From assembly GCA_030523825.1 (NCBI GenBank), contig JAUNHU010000002.1, positions 3,657 through 65,679 of the forward strand: DNA of 62,023 bases, written 5' to 3'. A program made the translations under genes and the position numbers. The notes under the pieces are model-generated. The model saw only the letters and a list, made by a program, of their open reading frames with translations, was not told the DNA's origin and made no database searches. This document shows, piece after piece, positions 25,433 to 33,566 of this stretch (its first letter is position 1; each line of letters begins with the position of its first letter). The stretch comes from Lautropia sp. Lineage in GTDB: Bacteria; Pseudomonadota; Gammaproteobacteria; Burkholderiales; Burkholderiaceae_E.

Positions 25433-28400
25433 TCAAAGGAAAACGGCACCAAAGTTCATCACCGTGAGCACACCAATGACCACCAGGATGATGACCAGGG
25501 TGTACAGCACGACCTTGATGAGTTTCCCGAGGCCGGAGGTCTTTGGCGCAGCCGCCGGGGGCTGCGCCGTCGGCGGTTGCGCATGGAGGGGCATGCCGCC
25601 CTGGGGCTGCGGTTCTTCCCGCAGGGATTTTTGTGCTAAGGACTGTTCTTCCGTGGCCGGCATGTCAGAGAGGCCATCGGCAGACCGATCTTCTGCCCCG
25701 TCCGGCGCCGGCATGTCCGGGGCCAGCGATGTTCCGCCATTGGTGCTGACGCTGCGGTTTGCACGGGCGCCGGAGATCGTACCAGCATTCACCGCATCAG
25801 CCGCCGCATCGACATCTGCCTTTGCCGCCGCGCTTTCGGCAGGCTTGTCCGGGGTCGGGAACGAGGCTGCCTGAACAGCCGGCGCGGCAACAGCCCTCGG
25901 GGCCGTACCTTCACTCCAGCCCGTGCCTGAATCCAAACCCGAGCCCGAGCCCGAGCCCGAGTCCGCGCGCGCGCCCGAGCCCGAGCCCGCACCCGCACTC
26001 ACGTGCGAACCCGAACCCGAAGCGGAGCCCGACCCTGCACTCGCACCATCTTTGCGCACCTTGCCGCCCCCGGCAGGGCCGGAGGGCGGTGGCGGCAGCG
26101 TCGCGCTCATGTCGATGTAGTGGCGAATGCCCCAGCGCAGCCAGCGCACGGTGGCAAAGGCCATCCACAGCGCCCACACCAGCATCAGCACCCGGTAGGT
26201 CGTCAGCGAGATCGAGAAGGCCCAGGCCGGCTCGGGCTGATTCGCAAAGCGGTCCTGATACCAGTGCAGGTTGAAGACCGACGAGCCATTGCCGGTGATC
26301 AGCATGTCCGGGAAGCCCAGCAATGCCGTCTGCACCGAGCCCCACAGCACGCCACCGGCCATCAGTGCCAGTGCAATCATCAACACCTTCGACGCTGTGG
26401 GCAGATCCGTTGCCGCCGGGAAGCGCTTCAGGATTCGGGGCATGTGGCTGTAGCCGATGAAGCAGCCTACCAGCAGCATCGCAGAGAAGAACGAAGATGG
26501 CGCCACCCCGAGCAGCAGCACGAACCAGCTCATCGCCCCCAGTGGCGTCAGCCTGTAGCGGCCCAGCACCACGGCCACGGCGGCCAGCAGGGCAAACAGC
26601 GACCAGAACAGCACCGCCGGTCCCAGGATGGGGCCGCCGGCAGCCAGCACCACCCGGTCGCCGCGCAGTTCCAGATGGGTGGAGGCGTTGCTGCCATTCA
26701 GGCCGGTCTGCAACTGTTCGACCGCAAAGCGACCTGCCCAGTCTGAAGTGCCCCGTGGCTCGCGCCAGCGCAGTTCCAGGGTGCGCAGCCCCGGGGCCAG
26801 CGGAACACCCACTTCGCGCCCGCGAGCCTGCAGCGGCACATGCTCCCCGTCCAGTGTCAGGCTCAGGAACTCGGCGCCTGCGGGCAGCGTCATCGGCTGG
26901 ATGCCGGCAAGGCTGGCACGCACTTCCATCGTGGCCACGGCCTCGGTGCTATGCAGGCCGGGTTTCAGATGCAGCTGGTAGCTCTCCAGGGTTCTGGTCG
27001 GGCCGGGCACCGTCTCCGGCTGCACCAGCGTCATCGTCAGCTCCTCACCGGGCCACGGCTGCCACCACGGCGCAAACATGCCGTCGTTCACCAGGCCGAT
27101 CGGATTGATGCCGTTCCAGGTGGCATGCCAGTGCGCTCCCGGCTCCAGGCGCCAGACTTCGATCTGATCCGGGTTCTGCAGCGCGTGCCATGACAGGTTC
27201 CGGTTCGGCGTCAGCGTGCTTTGCAGCGTCATGCTTTCGCTGGCCCCCAGATGAACCTCGGCAATGCCATTCTTCACCTGCACGCGGCCATCGTTCATCG
27301 ACTCGCCTGCCAGCAGCCGGAAGCGCACGCGCACCGGCGCATTGCTTTCGGCATGCCGGTTGATGCGGGTCGTGATCTGCCAGCGATCCTGCACCGACAG
27401 CGTGCGCTCCACCAGCGCAAAGCTGGGCAGCGCATCGGGCACGTGGGTCAGTTCCTTTTTGGGCCTGTTCGATACCTCCGGCGCGTGCAGTTCCAGATTC
27501 AGCACATTGTCGGCAGGTAATCCTTCCTGCAGGCCGATGGCGCGCCAAAGCTCACCCTCCACCCGCAGCATCTGCGGGCTCATGGGCAGGGAAAGGCGGA
27601 TGTTGCTGCCACCGCCGATCTGTCCGCGGATGTCGACCACATGCACCCCGGGCGGCATCAGCACCCAGAGCACGTTTGCCTCGTCCCGGCGGCTGATGGC
27701 GGGCTTGCCGTTGACCAGCAACTGCGTCAGGCGCCAGTTGTCGGTGGCGTCCACGCTGGGCAGGGGCACCTGCACCTGGGCCTGCGTGTGGATGGCCAGC
27801 TTCAGGCTCAGCTCGTGGCGGGTGCTCGTCACCGCCATCTGGCCGAGCGCCGCGCAGTAGGGCGTGCATTCGGGTGCGGGATGGAGTCGTTCACGCAACG
27901 CCTGCAGGGTTGCGTCGTCGGGAGCACTGTCTGCCGCCTGGCTGGTGCCGGGCATCAGCAGTGCGCCCGCCAACAGGGCGCCGGAAAGCAGCAAGGCAGC
28001 CATCGGCAGCGACTGGCCGGGTGCCTTGCTGGCAGCCGGGGTGGTGCCGCCTGCCGCAACGCCTTCCGGCGCAGGAGTGGTCTTCCCGGTTGTTGTGGAC
28101 TCGCCGGATGCCGTCGGGCTTTGGGGGGCAGGGCGATCTGCGGGTTCCCCCGAACTTTCAGGTTCCCTGCCGCCGGACGCAGCCGGATGCCGTCGGGAAG
28201 CACGCTCACCCGCAGACCCTTTCGGGCCTGCCGGCCCGGCAAAGCCCTTGCCACCCGACTGCCGCAGTACGAAGCTGAACAGCATGTAGAGTCCGCCAAA
28301 CAGCAGGGCCAGCCGCAGCGCCTTGTAGATGCGTGCAGGCCATACCGACAGCATCGTCAGCGACATCGGCTGTTCGCTCAGCACGTTGCCACTGCTCCGC

Positions 28401-30703
28401 ATGCGGTACTGCGTCCAGTGCCAGCGGGGCTCACCCGGGCCGGTCTGGATTGCCAGACGCCGCACGTCGCCGGAATTCTCCTGCATGCTCTGCTGCAGGA
28501 TCGACGAATATGCAGCCTTGGCGCTGCCCGAATAGGGCGTGGCGGCGTCATGGGCGATTGCTGCAGCGGCCTCCGGTTCGGCTGCCTTGCGTGCAGCGCG
28601 GCTTCTGACCGAGGGCGAAGGCACGTAGTTTCCGGCAGGCTGCTGGCCGCTCCTGTAGTCGTGATGCTCCAGCGTCGGGTGCATCATCATCCGGATCTCG
28701 TGCAGGGTGTAGGGCAGGATCACGACAGCGCAGCACACGCCGGCAGTCACCAGACCGTATTTCAGCCAGGTGCGGTGGTGTGCGTCGTTCAGGTAGCGTC
28801 CGATGGCCGTAGCGACCAGCAGTGCCTGCACGATGCCACGGACGATGGCGAGTTCGTGCCAGGTCACCACCAGCATCGGCAGCAGGATCAGGGCGCGCTT
28901 CCAGCCCAGCAGGTAGTGGCCGGCAATGGCTGTCAGCAGCAGGAAGAACAGGTCGTACAGGTTCCAGCGCGAAATCGGGGTGGGTGGTTGCACCGAGTCC
29001 ATGCCGCTGGCGTGCAGCAGCATCCAGCCCGGCGGCAGGTTCAGCCGCACTTCCACTTCGTTCAGCATCGTGTTCCAGCCGTTCAGGCGCACTGCCTGCT
29101 GACGTTCCTCGATCCGTGACAGCGTGGTCAGATTGGCATTCTTTTGGCGCAATTCCACGCCGGGTGGCTGATCGTTCAGGCGGGTGATGGGCAGTGCGGT
29201 GCCGCTGGCGCTGGCATAGCCCAGAACCGTCGGCAGTTGCTGCTCCAGGCGCCACTTGTCTTCAAGCGTGCCGTGAATCTCGTCCTTCTGCGTCATGCCC
29301 TTGCCGTCGAAATCGATCCACAGCTCGCGGTTGAGGAACAGGCGGTTCGCGCCCGGTTTCTCATTGCCCTGCGTGCTGGGCACGATCTGCATGGGAGAGT
29401 TGGCACTGACTTCATAGGCGGGTAACGATTGCCATTCCTGCGGCACCTGCGACTGGCTGGGGTCCACCGATTCCACGCCCAGAATGCGGGTGACGTGCAG
29501 GTCGTTGTGATCCTGATAGGACCAGACCTCGGCATGCTGGCTGCCCGCAGGCAGGCCCAGTGTCTCGACCTGCGTCATCTGCAGCGCATCCACCTCGATC
29601 TGCCAGGTGCCGGGGCGCAGTTGCACCTGCAGGCGCCCATCGGGGTGCAGGCGGGCTGGCAGCTCCGAGCGCAGGGCTGCCGGACGGGTGCCTTCCAGCA
29701 GCGCGGCGGGCAGATCCATCTCGCGGGATTCTCCCGCCACATTCAGCTCGTAGTGAGTGGTCACTTGCCGGGGGATGGTGTCGTTGATGAGACGACGGAT
29801 GCGCATCTCGAAGCGGTTTTCCACCTCGTCTTCATCATCGTCCGCCTGCCGTTGCAGCCAGATCCGGCCTTCGTCGTCGGTGCGGGCGGCCAGCGACTCG
29901 TCGTTCAGCGTGATGCGGGTCAGACCGTGCGATGGCACGCGGACAGCCTGTGGTGCGTTCGTCCATTCGATCTGCCCGGTCAGGGTGTGGCGCCCGGGCG
30001 GCAGCCAGACGACCGGCTGGCCGTTCTGCTCCACCACCGGCAGCGTCTGCCCCTGCTGCGTGCGAACCTGGCTGGGCCAGCTACCCGCCTCGCCGGGCAA
30101 TGGCACGGCCGAGCGCATGCCGTAGAGGCTCACCTCGATGCGAAAGCTGCCCGTCTTGCCCCGGATGTCCAGATCGAGCCGTTCAGGCCACAGGCAGGTG
30201 CGCGCGTCACCGTTGGCGTATTCCGTGGGGCAGGCCAGCATTTCGTGCCCCTGCATGGCCCACGGCAGCCATTCCTTCATCTTCTCTGGCAGCTGCGAAG
30301 GCGTGAGCGGCCACTTCACCTGCCCCGGAACGGGCAGGGGAACCGGCACCATCCTGGCGTCGGCCCCGGTTTCCGTGCCCGCTTCGGTTTCGCCTCTGGC
30401 ATCGGCTTCCGCGTCGGCTACGGCCTTGGCGGCAGCCCTGTCCGCAGTTCTGGCGAATGCAATGTGCCGCTCGACAGGCGCTGCCTGCAGTCCCGAGGCC
30501 AGCAGAAAGCTGGCCAGCAGGACCGCGCCCAGGCGGGTGCTGCGCGCAAGCAGCGAAGGGCCGTCGGCACGCAGCGCCCCGGATGTGTCCGTTGCGCAGG
30601 TGCGCACATGGCGCTGGTCCGGTGTGCGGCCTTCGTCCGTATCGAGAAGCGGCAGCACCCGGAGGCCGAAGAACGGGCGCAGGAATGATTGGTGGCGTGA
30701 CAT
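25433..30703 (-). CDS. Giant membrane protein made of two related halves (unknown function)
   Basis: 1,756 residues, unrecognised. The first half has a signal peptide ending near LQAAPV, a Cys-containing beta-rich module around residue 158 (ACPTEYANGDARTC, then VVWLPPGRHTLTGQIEW), more beta structure, membrane spans at about 585-690 and 801-820, and a Gly/Pro tail. The second half repeats the plan: a signal-like segment ending GTSQAADS (about 905-930), a module around 944 (PECTPYCAALGQM, then VLWVLMPPGVHVVDIRGQI), beta structure, spans at about 1368-1520, a Ser-Gly repeat tail (1555-1595) and a last C-terminal span. ATG 30703 is chosen over upstream TTG/ATG. Most mass should be periplasmic. 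A duplication and fusion is inferred. Confidence 0.8.
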   Translation of the reverse strand: MSRHQSFLRPFFGLRVLPLLDTDEGRTPDQRHVRTCATDTSGALRADGPSLLARSTRLGAVLLASFLLASGLQAAPVERHIAFARTADRAAAKAVADAEADARGETEAGTETGADARMVPVPLPVPGQVKWPLTPSQLPEKMKEWLPWAMQGHEMLACPTEYANGDARTCLWPERLDLDIRGKTGSFRIEVSLYGMRSAVPLPGEAGSWPSQVRTQQGQTLPVVEQNGQPVVWLPPGRHTLTGQIEWTNAPQAVRVPSHGLTRITLNDESLAARTDDEGRIWLQRQADDDEDEVENRFEMRIRRLINDTIPRQVTTHYELNVAGESREMDLPAALLEGTRPAALRSELPARLHPDGRLQVQLRPGTWQIEVDALQMTQVETLGLPAGSQHAEVWSYQDHNDLHVTRILGVESVDPSQSQVPQEWQSLPAYEVSANSPMQIVPSTQGNEKPGANRLFLNRELWIDFDGKGMTQKDEIHGTLEDKWRLEQQLPTVLGYASASGTALPITRLNDQPPGVELRQKNANLTTLSRIEERQQAVRLNGWNTMLNEVEVRLNLPPGWMLLHASGMDSVQPPTPISRWNLYDLFFLLLTAIAGHYLLGWKRALILLPMLVVTWHELAIVRGIVQALLVATAIGRYLNDAHHRTWLKYGLVTAGVCCAVVILPYTLHEIRMMMHPTLEHHDYRSGQQPAGNYVPSPSVRSRAARKAAEPEAAAAIAHDAATPYSGSAKAAYSSILQQSMQENSGDVRRLAIQTGPGEPRWHWTQYRMRSSGNVLSEQPMSLTMLSVWPARIYKALRLALLFGGLYMLFSFVLRQSGGKGFAGPAGPKGSAGERASRRHPAASGGREPESSGEPADRPAPQSPTASGESTTTGKTTPAPEGVAAGGTTPAASKAPGQSLPMAALLLSGALLAGALLMPGTSQAADSAPDDATLQALRERLHPAPECTPYCAALGQMAVTSTRHELSLKLAIHTQAQVQVPLPSVDATDNWRLTQLLVNGKPAISRRDEANVLWVLMPPGVHVVDIRGQIGGGSNIRLSLPMSPQMLRVEGELWRAIGLQEGLPADNVLNLELHAPEVSNRPKKELTHVPDALPSFALVERTLSVQDRWQITTRINRHAESNAPVRVRFRLLAGESMNDGRVQVKNGIAEVHLGASESMTLQSTLTPNRNLSWHALQNPDQIEVWRLEPGAHWHATWNGINPIGLVNDGMFAPWWQPWPGEELTMTLVQPETVPGPTRTLESYQLHLKPGLHSTEAVATMEVRASLAGIQPMTLPAGAEFLSLTLDGEHVPLQARGREVGVPLAPGLRTLELRWREPRGTSDWAGRFAVEQLQTGLNGSNASTHLELRGDRVVLAAGGPILGPAVLFWSLFALLAAVAVVLGRYRLTPLGAMSWFVLLLGVAPSSFFSAMLLVGCFIGYSHMPRILKRFPAATDLPTASKVLMIALALMAGGVLWGSVQTALLGFPDMLITGNGSSVFNLHWYQDRFANQPEPAWAFSISLTTYRVLMLVWALWMAFATVRWLRWGIRHYIDMSATLPPPPSGPAGGGKVRKDGASAGSGSASGSGSHVSAGAGSGSGARADSGSGSGSGLDSGTGWSEGTAPRAVAAPAVQAASFPTPDKPAESAAAKADVDAAADAVNAGTISGARANRSVSTNGGTSLAPDMPAPDGAEDRSADGLSDMPATEEQSLAQKSLREEPQPQGGMPLHAQPPTAQPPAAAPKTSGLGKLIKVVLYTLVIILVVIGVLTVMNFGAVFL
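25938..25990. repeat. CCCGAG hexamer repeat inside the giant gene
   Basis: Tandem and near-tandem CCCGAG units (plus strand) encode Ser-Gly repeats in the C-terminal tail. Copy changes would alter tail length in units of two residues without shifting frame. Confidence 0.7.
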
Positions 30704-31020
30704 GGCACTTTTCCCGAAGGCAGATACCACCATCGTGCGCCTGTTTGGGCCGCGAATCAAAGCCCGGATCAGATGGATGGCCTAGGTCACATGGCCGGGA
30801 GCTGCCGGATTTGTCGTTTTGGCAACGGCGGAAAGGGGCCCGGGAACTTCCCCTGCGGGCCATGTGCCCGGGCGTGCCGTATGTGTGGATACCGGCTGGT
30901 GCTGTCGGCCGCTGCAGCGAACCCAGCCCCGGTTTCAGCTTTCAGCGTTGCCGGGGTGGGCCGAAGGGTGCCACATGCGCCGGCGCTGCGAGTGTCATGC
31001 CGGTGCCAAAATCGTGCGCC

Positions 31021-31464
31021 TTATCGCCCGCGCTGCACCAGGATCTCGATATTGCCGGTGAACACGCCGTCGGCCCGGAACACGTCATAGCGGTTCGGCC
31101 CGGTGGGGTAGAGGCGGTAGCAGTCCTCCCGGTTGTTGCGCAGGTTCTTGAAGCGCGAGCAATAGCCAGTGTCGTTGAAACGAATCCAGCCATTCACGCC
31201 GCCACTCTCCCAGTTCACGCGCAGCCGGCCGTCGTCATGGGTGATGGCCGTGCCGTGCGCGCCGTTGTTGCCGGCCCAGCGCCAGGTGGCGTTCTTCAGC
31301 AGCTTCTGCGTCTGGTCTCCGCTCAGCGGCGGGGTGCCGCGCCGGATCAGTTTCTTCTCGTCGGGCGGCCCCGATGGTTCCGTGCCGTCCTGCGAGGGAA
31401 ACAGGGTGCAACCAGCCAGCGCCAGGCTCAGGGCCAGGGTCAGTATCGAAAGAGGGGTCTTCAT
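31021..31464 (-). CDS. Small lipoprotein, DUF995-like
   Basis: 147-residue predicted lipoprotein with lipobox LAGC early in the protein (Cys about residue 18). The mature part contains WRWAGNNGAHGTAITHDDG, GWIRFNDTGYCSRF, EDCYRLYPTG and two to three Cys, a pattern like DUF995-type proteins; function unknown. ATG 31464 places the signal peptide at the N-terminus; an ATG four codons earlier is also possible. It lies 317 bases upstream of the giant membrane protein start on the same strand, and may be co-transcribed. Confidence 0.7.
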   Translation of the reverse strand: MKTPLSILTLALSLALAGCTLFPSQDGTEPSGPPDEKKLIRRGTPPLSGDQTQKLLKNATWRWAGNNGAHGTAITHDDGRLRVNWESGGVNGWIRFNDTGYCSRFKNLRNNREDCYRLYPTGPNRYDVFRADGVFTGNIEILVQRGR

Positions 31465-31687
31465 GCTCGGGTTCATGTACAAGTGTGAGCGCGGGCAAGT
31501 CCCCGAAAACGGGAGTCCGGCGTCCATCAACATACATCCTGCCATAGCCTGCCGCCAGATGGTGCGTTCTGTTGTCAGCGCGGGGATGAACAGATGCACG
31601 ACACGTTCTAAACTGCGGCTTTCGTGACAATACCCGCGTGACGACGCCCACCTTCACGCAAACCGACAACAAGACACAGAGGAGACG

Positions 31688-32353
31688 ATGATGAGCTTTT
31701 CTCAGGACGTATGGCAGCGCAACGAGGCGCTGTTTGAGCAGACCCTGAACATGCCCTTCAACCGCGAGCTGGCGGCTGGCACTCTGTCGCAGGAGCGCTT
31801 TCGGCACTATGTGATCCAGGACGCCCACTACCTGCTGGCCTACGGCCGGGCGCTGGCCGTGCTGGCGGCCAAGGCTGATGATGCCGATGCCGTCGTGCAG
31901 TTTGCCCAAGCTGCCACGGGCGCCGTCGTCGTCGAGCGCAGCCTGCATGACGGCTTCATGCAGCAGTTCGGCATCACCGCGGCCCAGTTTGCCAATACCC
32001 CGCTGGCGCCCGCCTGCGAGCACTACACCAGCTACCTGCTGGCAACGGTCTGGGGCCAGTCCTATGCCGTGGGGCTGGCGGCGCTGCTGCCCTGCTTCTG
32101 GATCTACGCCGAGGTGGGCAAGCGCATCCATGCCGAGTCGGCGCCTGGCAACCCCTATCAGGCGTGGGTGGATACCTACGCCGGCGAGGAGTTTCACGAG
32201 GCCGTGCGCAAGGTCATCGAGACGGTGGATCGCGTGGCCGCGCAGGCCGACCCCATCACCTTGGCAAAAATGCACGACGCCTACACGAAGGCGGCCAGGC
32301 TGGAATGGATGTTCTGGGACGGCGCCTGGCGGCTGGAAAGCTGGCCGGTCTGA
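31688..32353 (+). CDS. tenA: TenA family aminopyrimidine aminohydrolase / thiaminase II
   Basis: Hydrolyses aminopyrimidine breakdown products of thiamin for salvage. 221 residues, all-helical. Signature residues are present: YVIQDAHYL, the catalytic Cys in LLPCFWIYAEVGK (about residue 137) and the Glu in ARLEWMFWDGAW near the end. GGAG precedes the tandem ATGATG start; ATG 31691 has the better spacing. I see no TPP riboswitch upstream. The stop lies one base from the stop of the convergent esterase gene. Confidence 0.93.
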   Translation: MMSFSQDVWQRNEALFEQTLNMPFNRELAAGTLSQERFRHYVIQDAHYLLAYGRALAVLAAKADDADAVVQFAQAATGAVVVERSLHDGFMQQFGITAAQFANTPLAPACEHYTSYLLATVWGQSYAVGLAALLPCFWIYAEVGKRIHAESAPGNPYQAWVDTYAGEEFHEAVRKVIETVDRVAAQADPITLAKMHDAYTKAARLEWMFWDGAWRLESWPV

Positions 32354-32354
32354 G

Positions 32355-33566
32355 CTATCGCTTCTGATCGCCGGGGTTCCGGGGCCGGCCCGCTTCACGG
32401 GCCGGCATTTCCACGCTCCCGCTGGCAAAGGCCGGAGCATCCAGCGCAGAAAACATCGCGCTGGTGGCATGGGTGGCAGCCGGGTATTCGGTAAAGCCCA
32501 CCTGAAGCCCTTGTACCTTGCTTTCAAGGATTCTGAACACCCCGGATGCCGGATAATCCAGCGCGCGCTGGCGCTGCATCTTCGCGCGGCGCGACTGCGG
32601 ATCCAGCCGTGGCGAGGGATTCTGCTCGTGTTCGCCTACGGTGATGTGCAGCCGAAGCGGGAGTGATGTTTGCGCATCTGGCCCCGATAACAGCGCAGAC
32701 CCCGGTTTGCCGTGTGTCTGCACGAAGCGCTCCGCCGCACCCCGGATGTAGCCCTTGTTCCACCAGATGGAGGGGCTGGAGGCCAAATAGTTCCGGAAGG
32801 CATCTGGTTGCCGGAACAGTGCGTGCAGCACGAACAAGCCGCCGTAGGAGTGCCCGTAGAGGCTTTGTTGCCCTGCATCCACTGGAAACTGCCGTGCAAT
32901 TGCGGGGCGAAGTTCCTCCGTCAGGAAACGCAGGAAGCGGTCGGCACCGCCCTGCGGCCTGCCGCCGCGGTCGCCCGTGTCCGAGAGGTCTGCGGCCGGA
33001 GGGGTGTAGTCCAGCGTGCGGGCCTTCCTGTGCAGCATCGCATGCTCGCCATAGCCAACGCCCACGATCAGCATCGGCACCACGCCATGCTCGCGTCCGT
33101 TCAGCACCATGCCGTGTGCCGCCGTCGCCACCATCGGAAACTGCGCATCGCCATCCAGCACGTAGAGCACCGGATAGCCTCCCGCCGGCCGCCTGCCTGT
33201 GGTGGTGGTCTGGATGCGGTAGCGCTGGCCGGTGTGTTCCGACCGGATATAGCGCTCGGACGCCAGCGGCAAGGTGGCCTGCCGGAGAGGTGATGCCGCG
33301 GTGGCATCATCCTGCCCGCTTTCTGCGATGGCAGGCCCTGCGGGTACCTCACCCGAGGCCGACTTGTCTGCAATGGCCGGGCCTCCGGGCTTTTCCGCAG
33401 AGGCCGGGCTCGCTGACGGGGCTGGTTCTCCGGCAATTTCTGCGGGCCTGTAACCCCCCGCGGTGTCGGCATCGGCTGCCTGCCCCGGCAGCCAGGCGCC
33501 GCATAGCCCCAGCGCAAGCAGCGCAGCGGGCAACGGTCTGAACTCCATCAGCGTCTTCTGTCTCAT
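32355..33566 (-). CDS. Periplasmic alpha/beta esterase, IroE/Fes-related
   Basis: Exported esterase of 403 residues. A signal peptide ends near PGQAADA (about residue 32), then ~75 residues of low-complexity linker, then the catalytic domain. It has YPVLYVLDGDAQFP, the nucleophile elbow GHSYGG, and SSPSIWWN, which is typical of the IroE-like family of siderophore and carboxyl esterases. A trilactone siderophore substrate is plausible given the FepA-like receptor elsewhere in the window, but it is inference. ATG 33566 overlaps the stop of the upstream channel gene by one base (TGATG). Confidence 0.85.
   Translation of the reverse strand: MRQKTLMEFRPLPAALLALGLCGAWLPGQAADADTAGGYRPAEIAGEPAPSASPASAEKPGGPAIADKSASGEVPAGPAIAESGQDDATAASPLRQATLPLASERYIRSEHTGQRYRIQTTTTGRRPAGGYPVLYVLDGDAQFPMVATAAHGMVLNGREHGVVPMLIVGVGYGEHAMLHRKARTLDYTPPAADLSDTGDRGGRPQGGADRFLRFLTEELRPAIARQFPVDAGQQSLYGHSYGGLFVLHALFRQPDAFRNYLASSPSIWWNKGYIRGAAERFVQTHGKPGSALLSGPDAQTSLPLRLHITVGEHEQNPSPRLDPQSRRAKMQRQRALDYPASGVFRILESKVQGLQVGFTEYPAATHATSAMFSALDAPAFASGSVEMPAREAGRPRNPGDQKR

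Noticed and set aside
25923..26120. Plus-strand frame rich in Pro-Glu repeats
   Set aside because: Shadow of the CCCGAG repeat that encodes Ser-Gly in the giant membrane protein.
31600..31690. TPP riboswitch before tenA
   Set aside because: The conserved CTGAGA and ACCTGATC-type blocks are absent.
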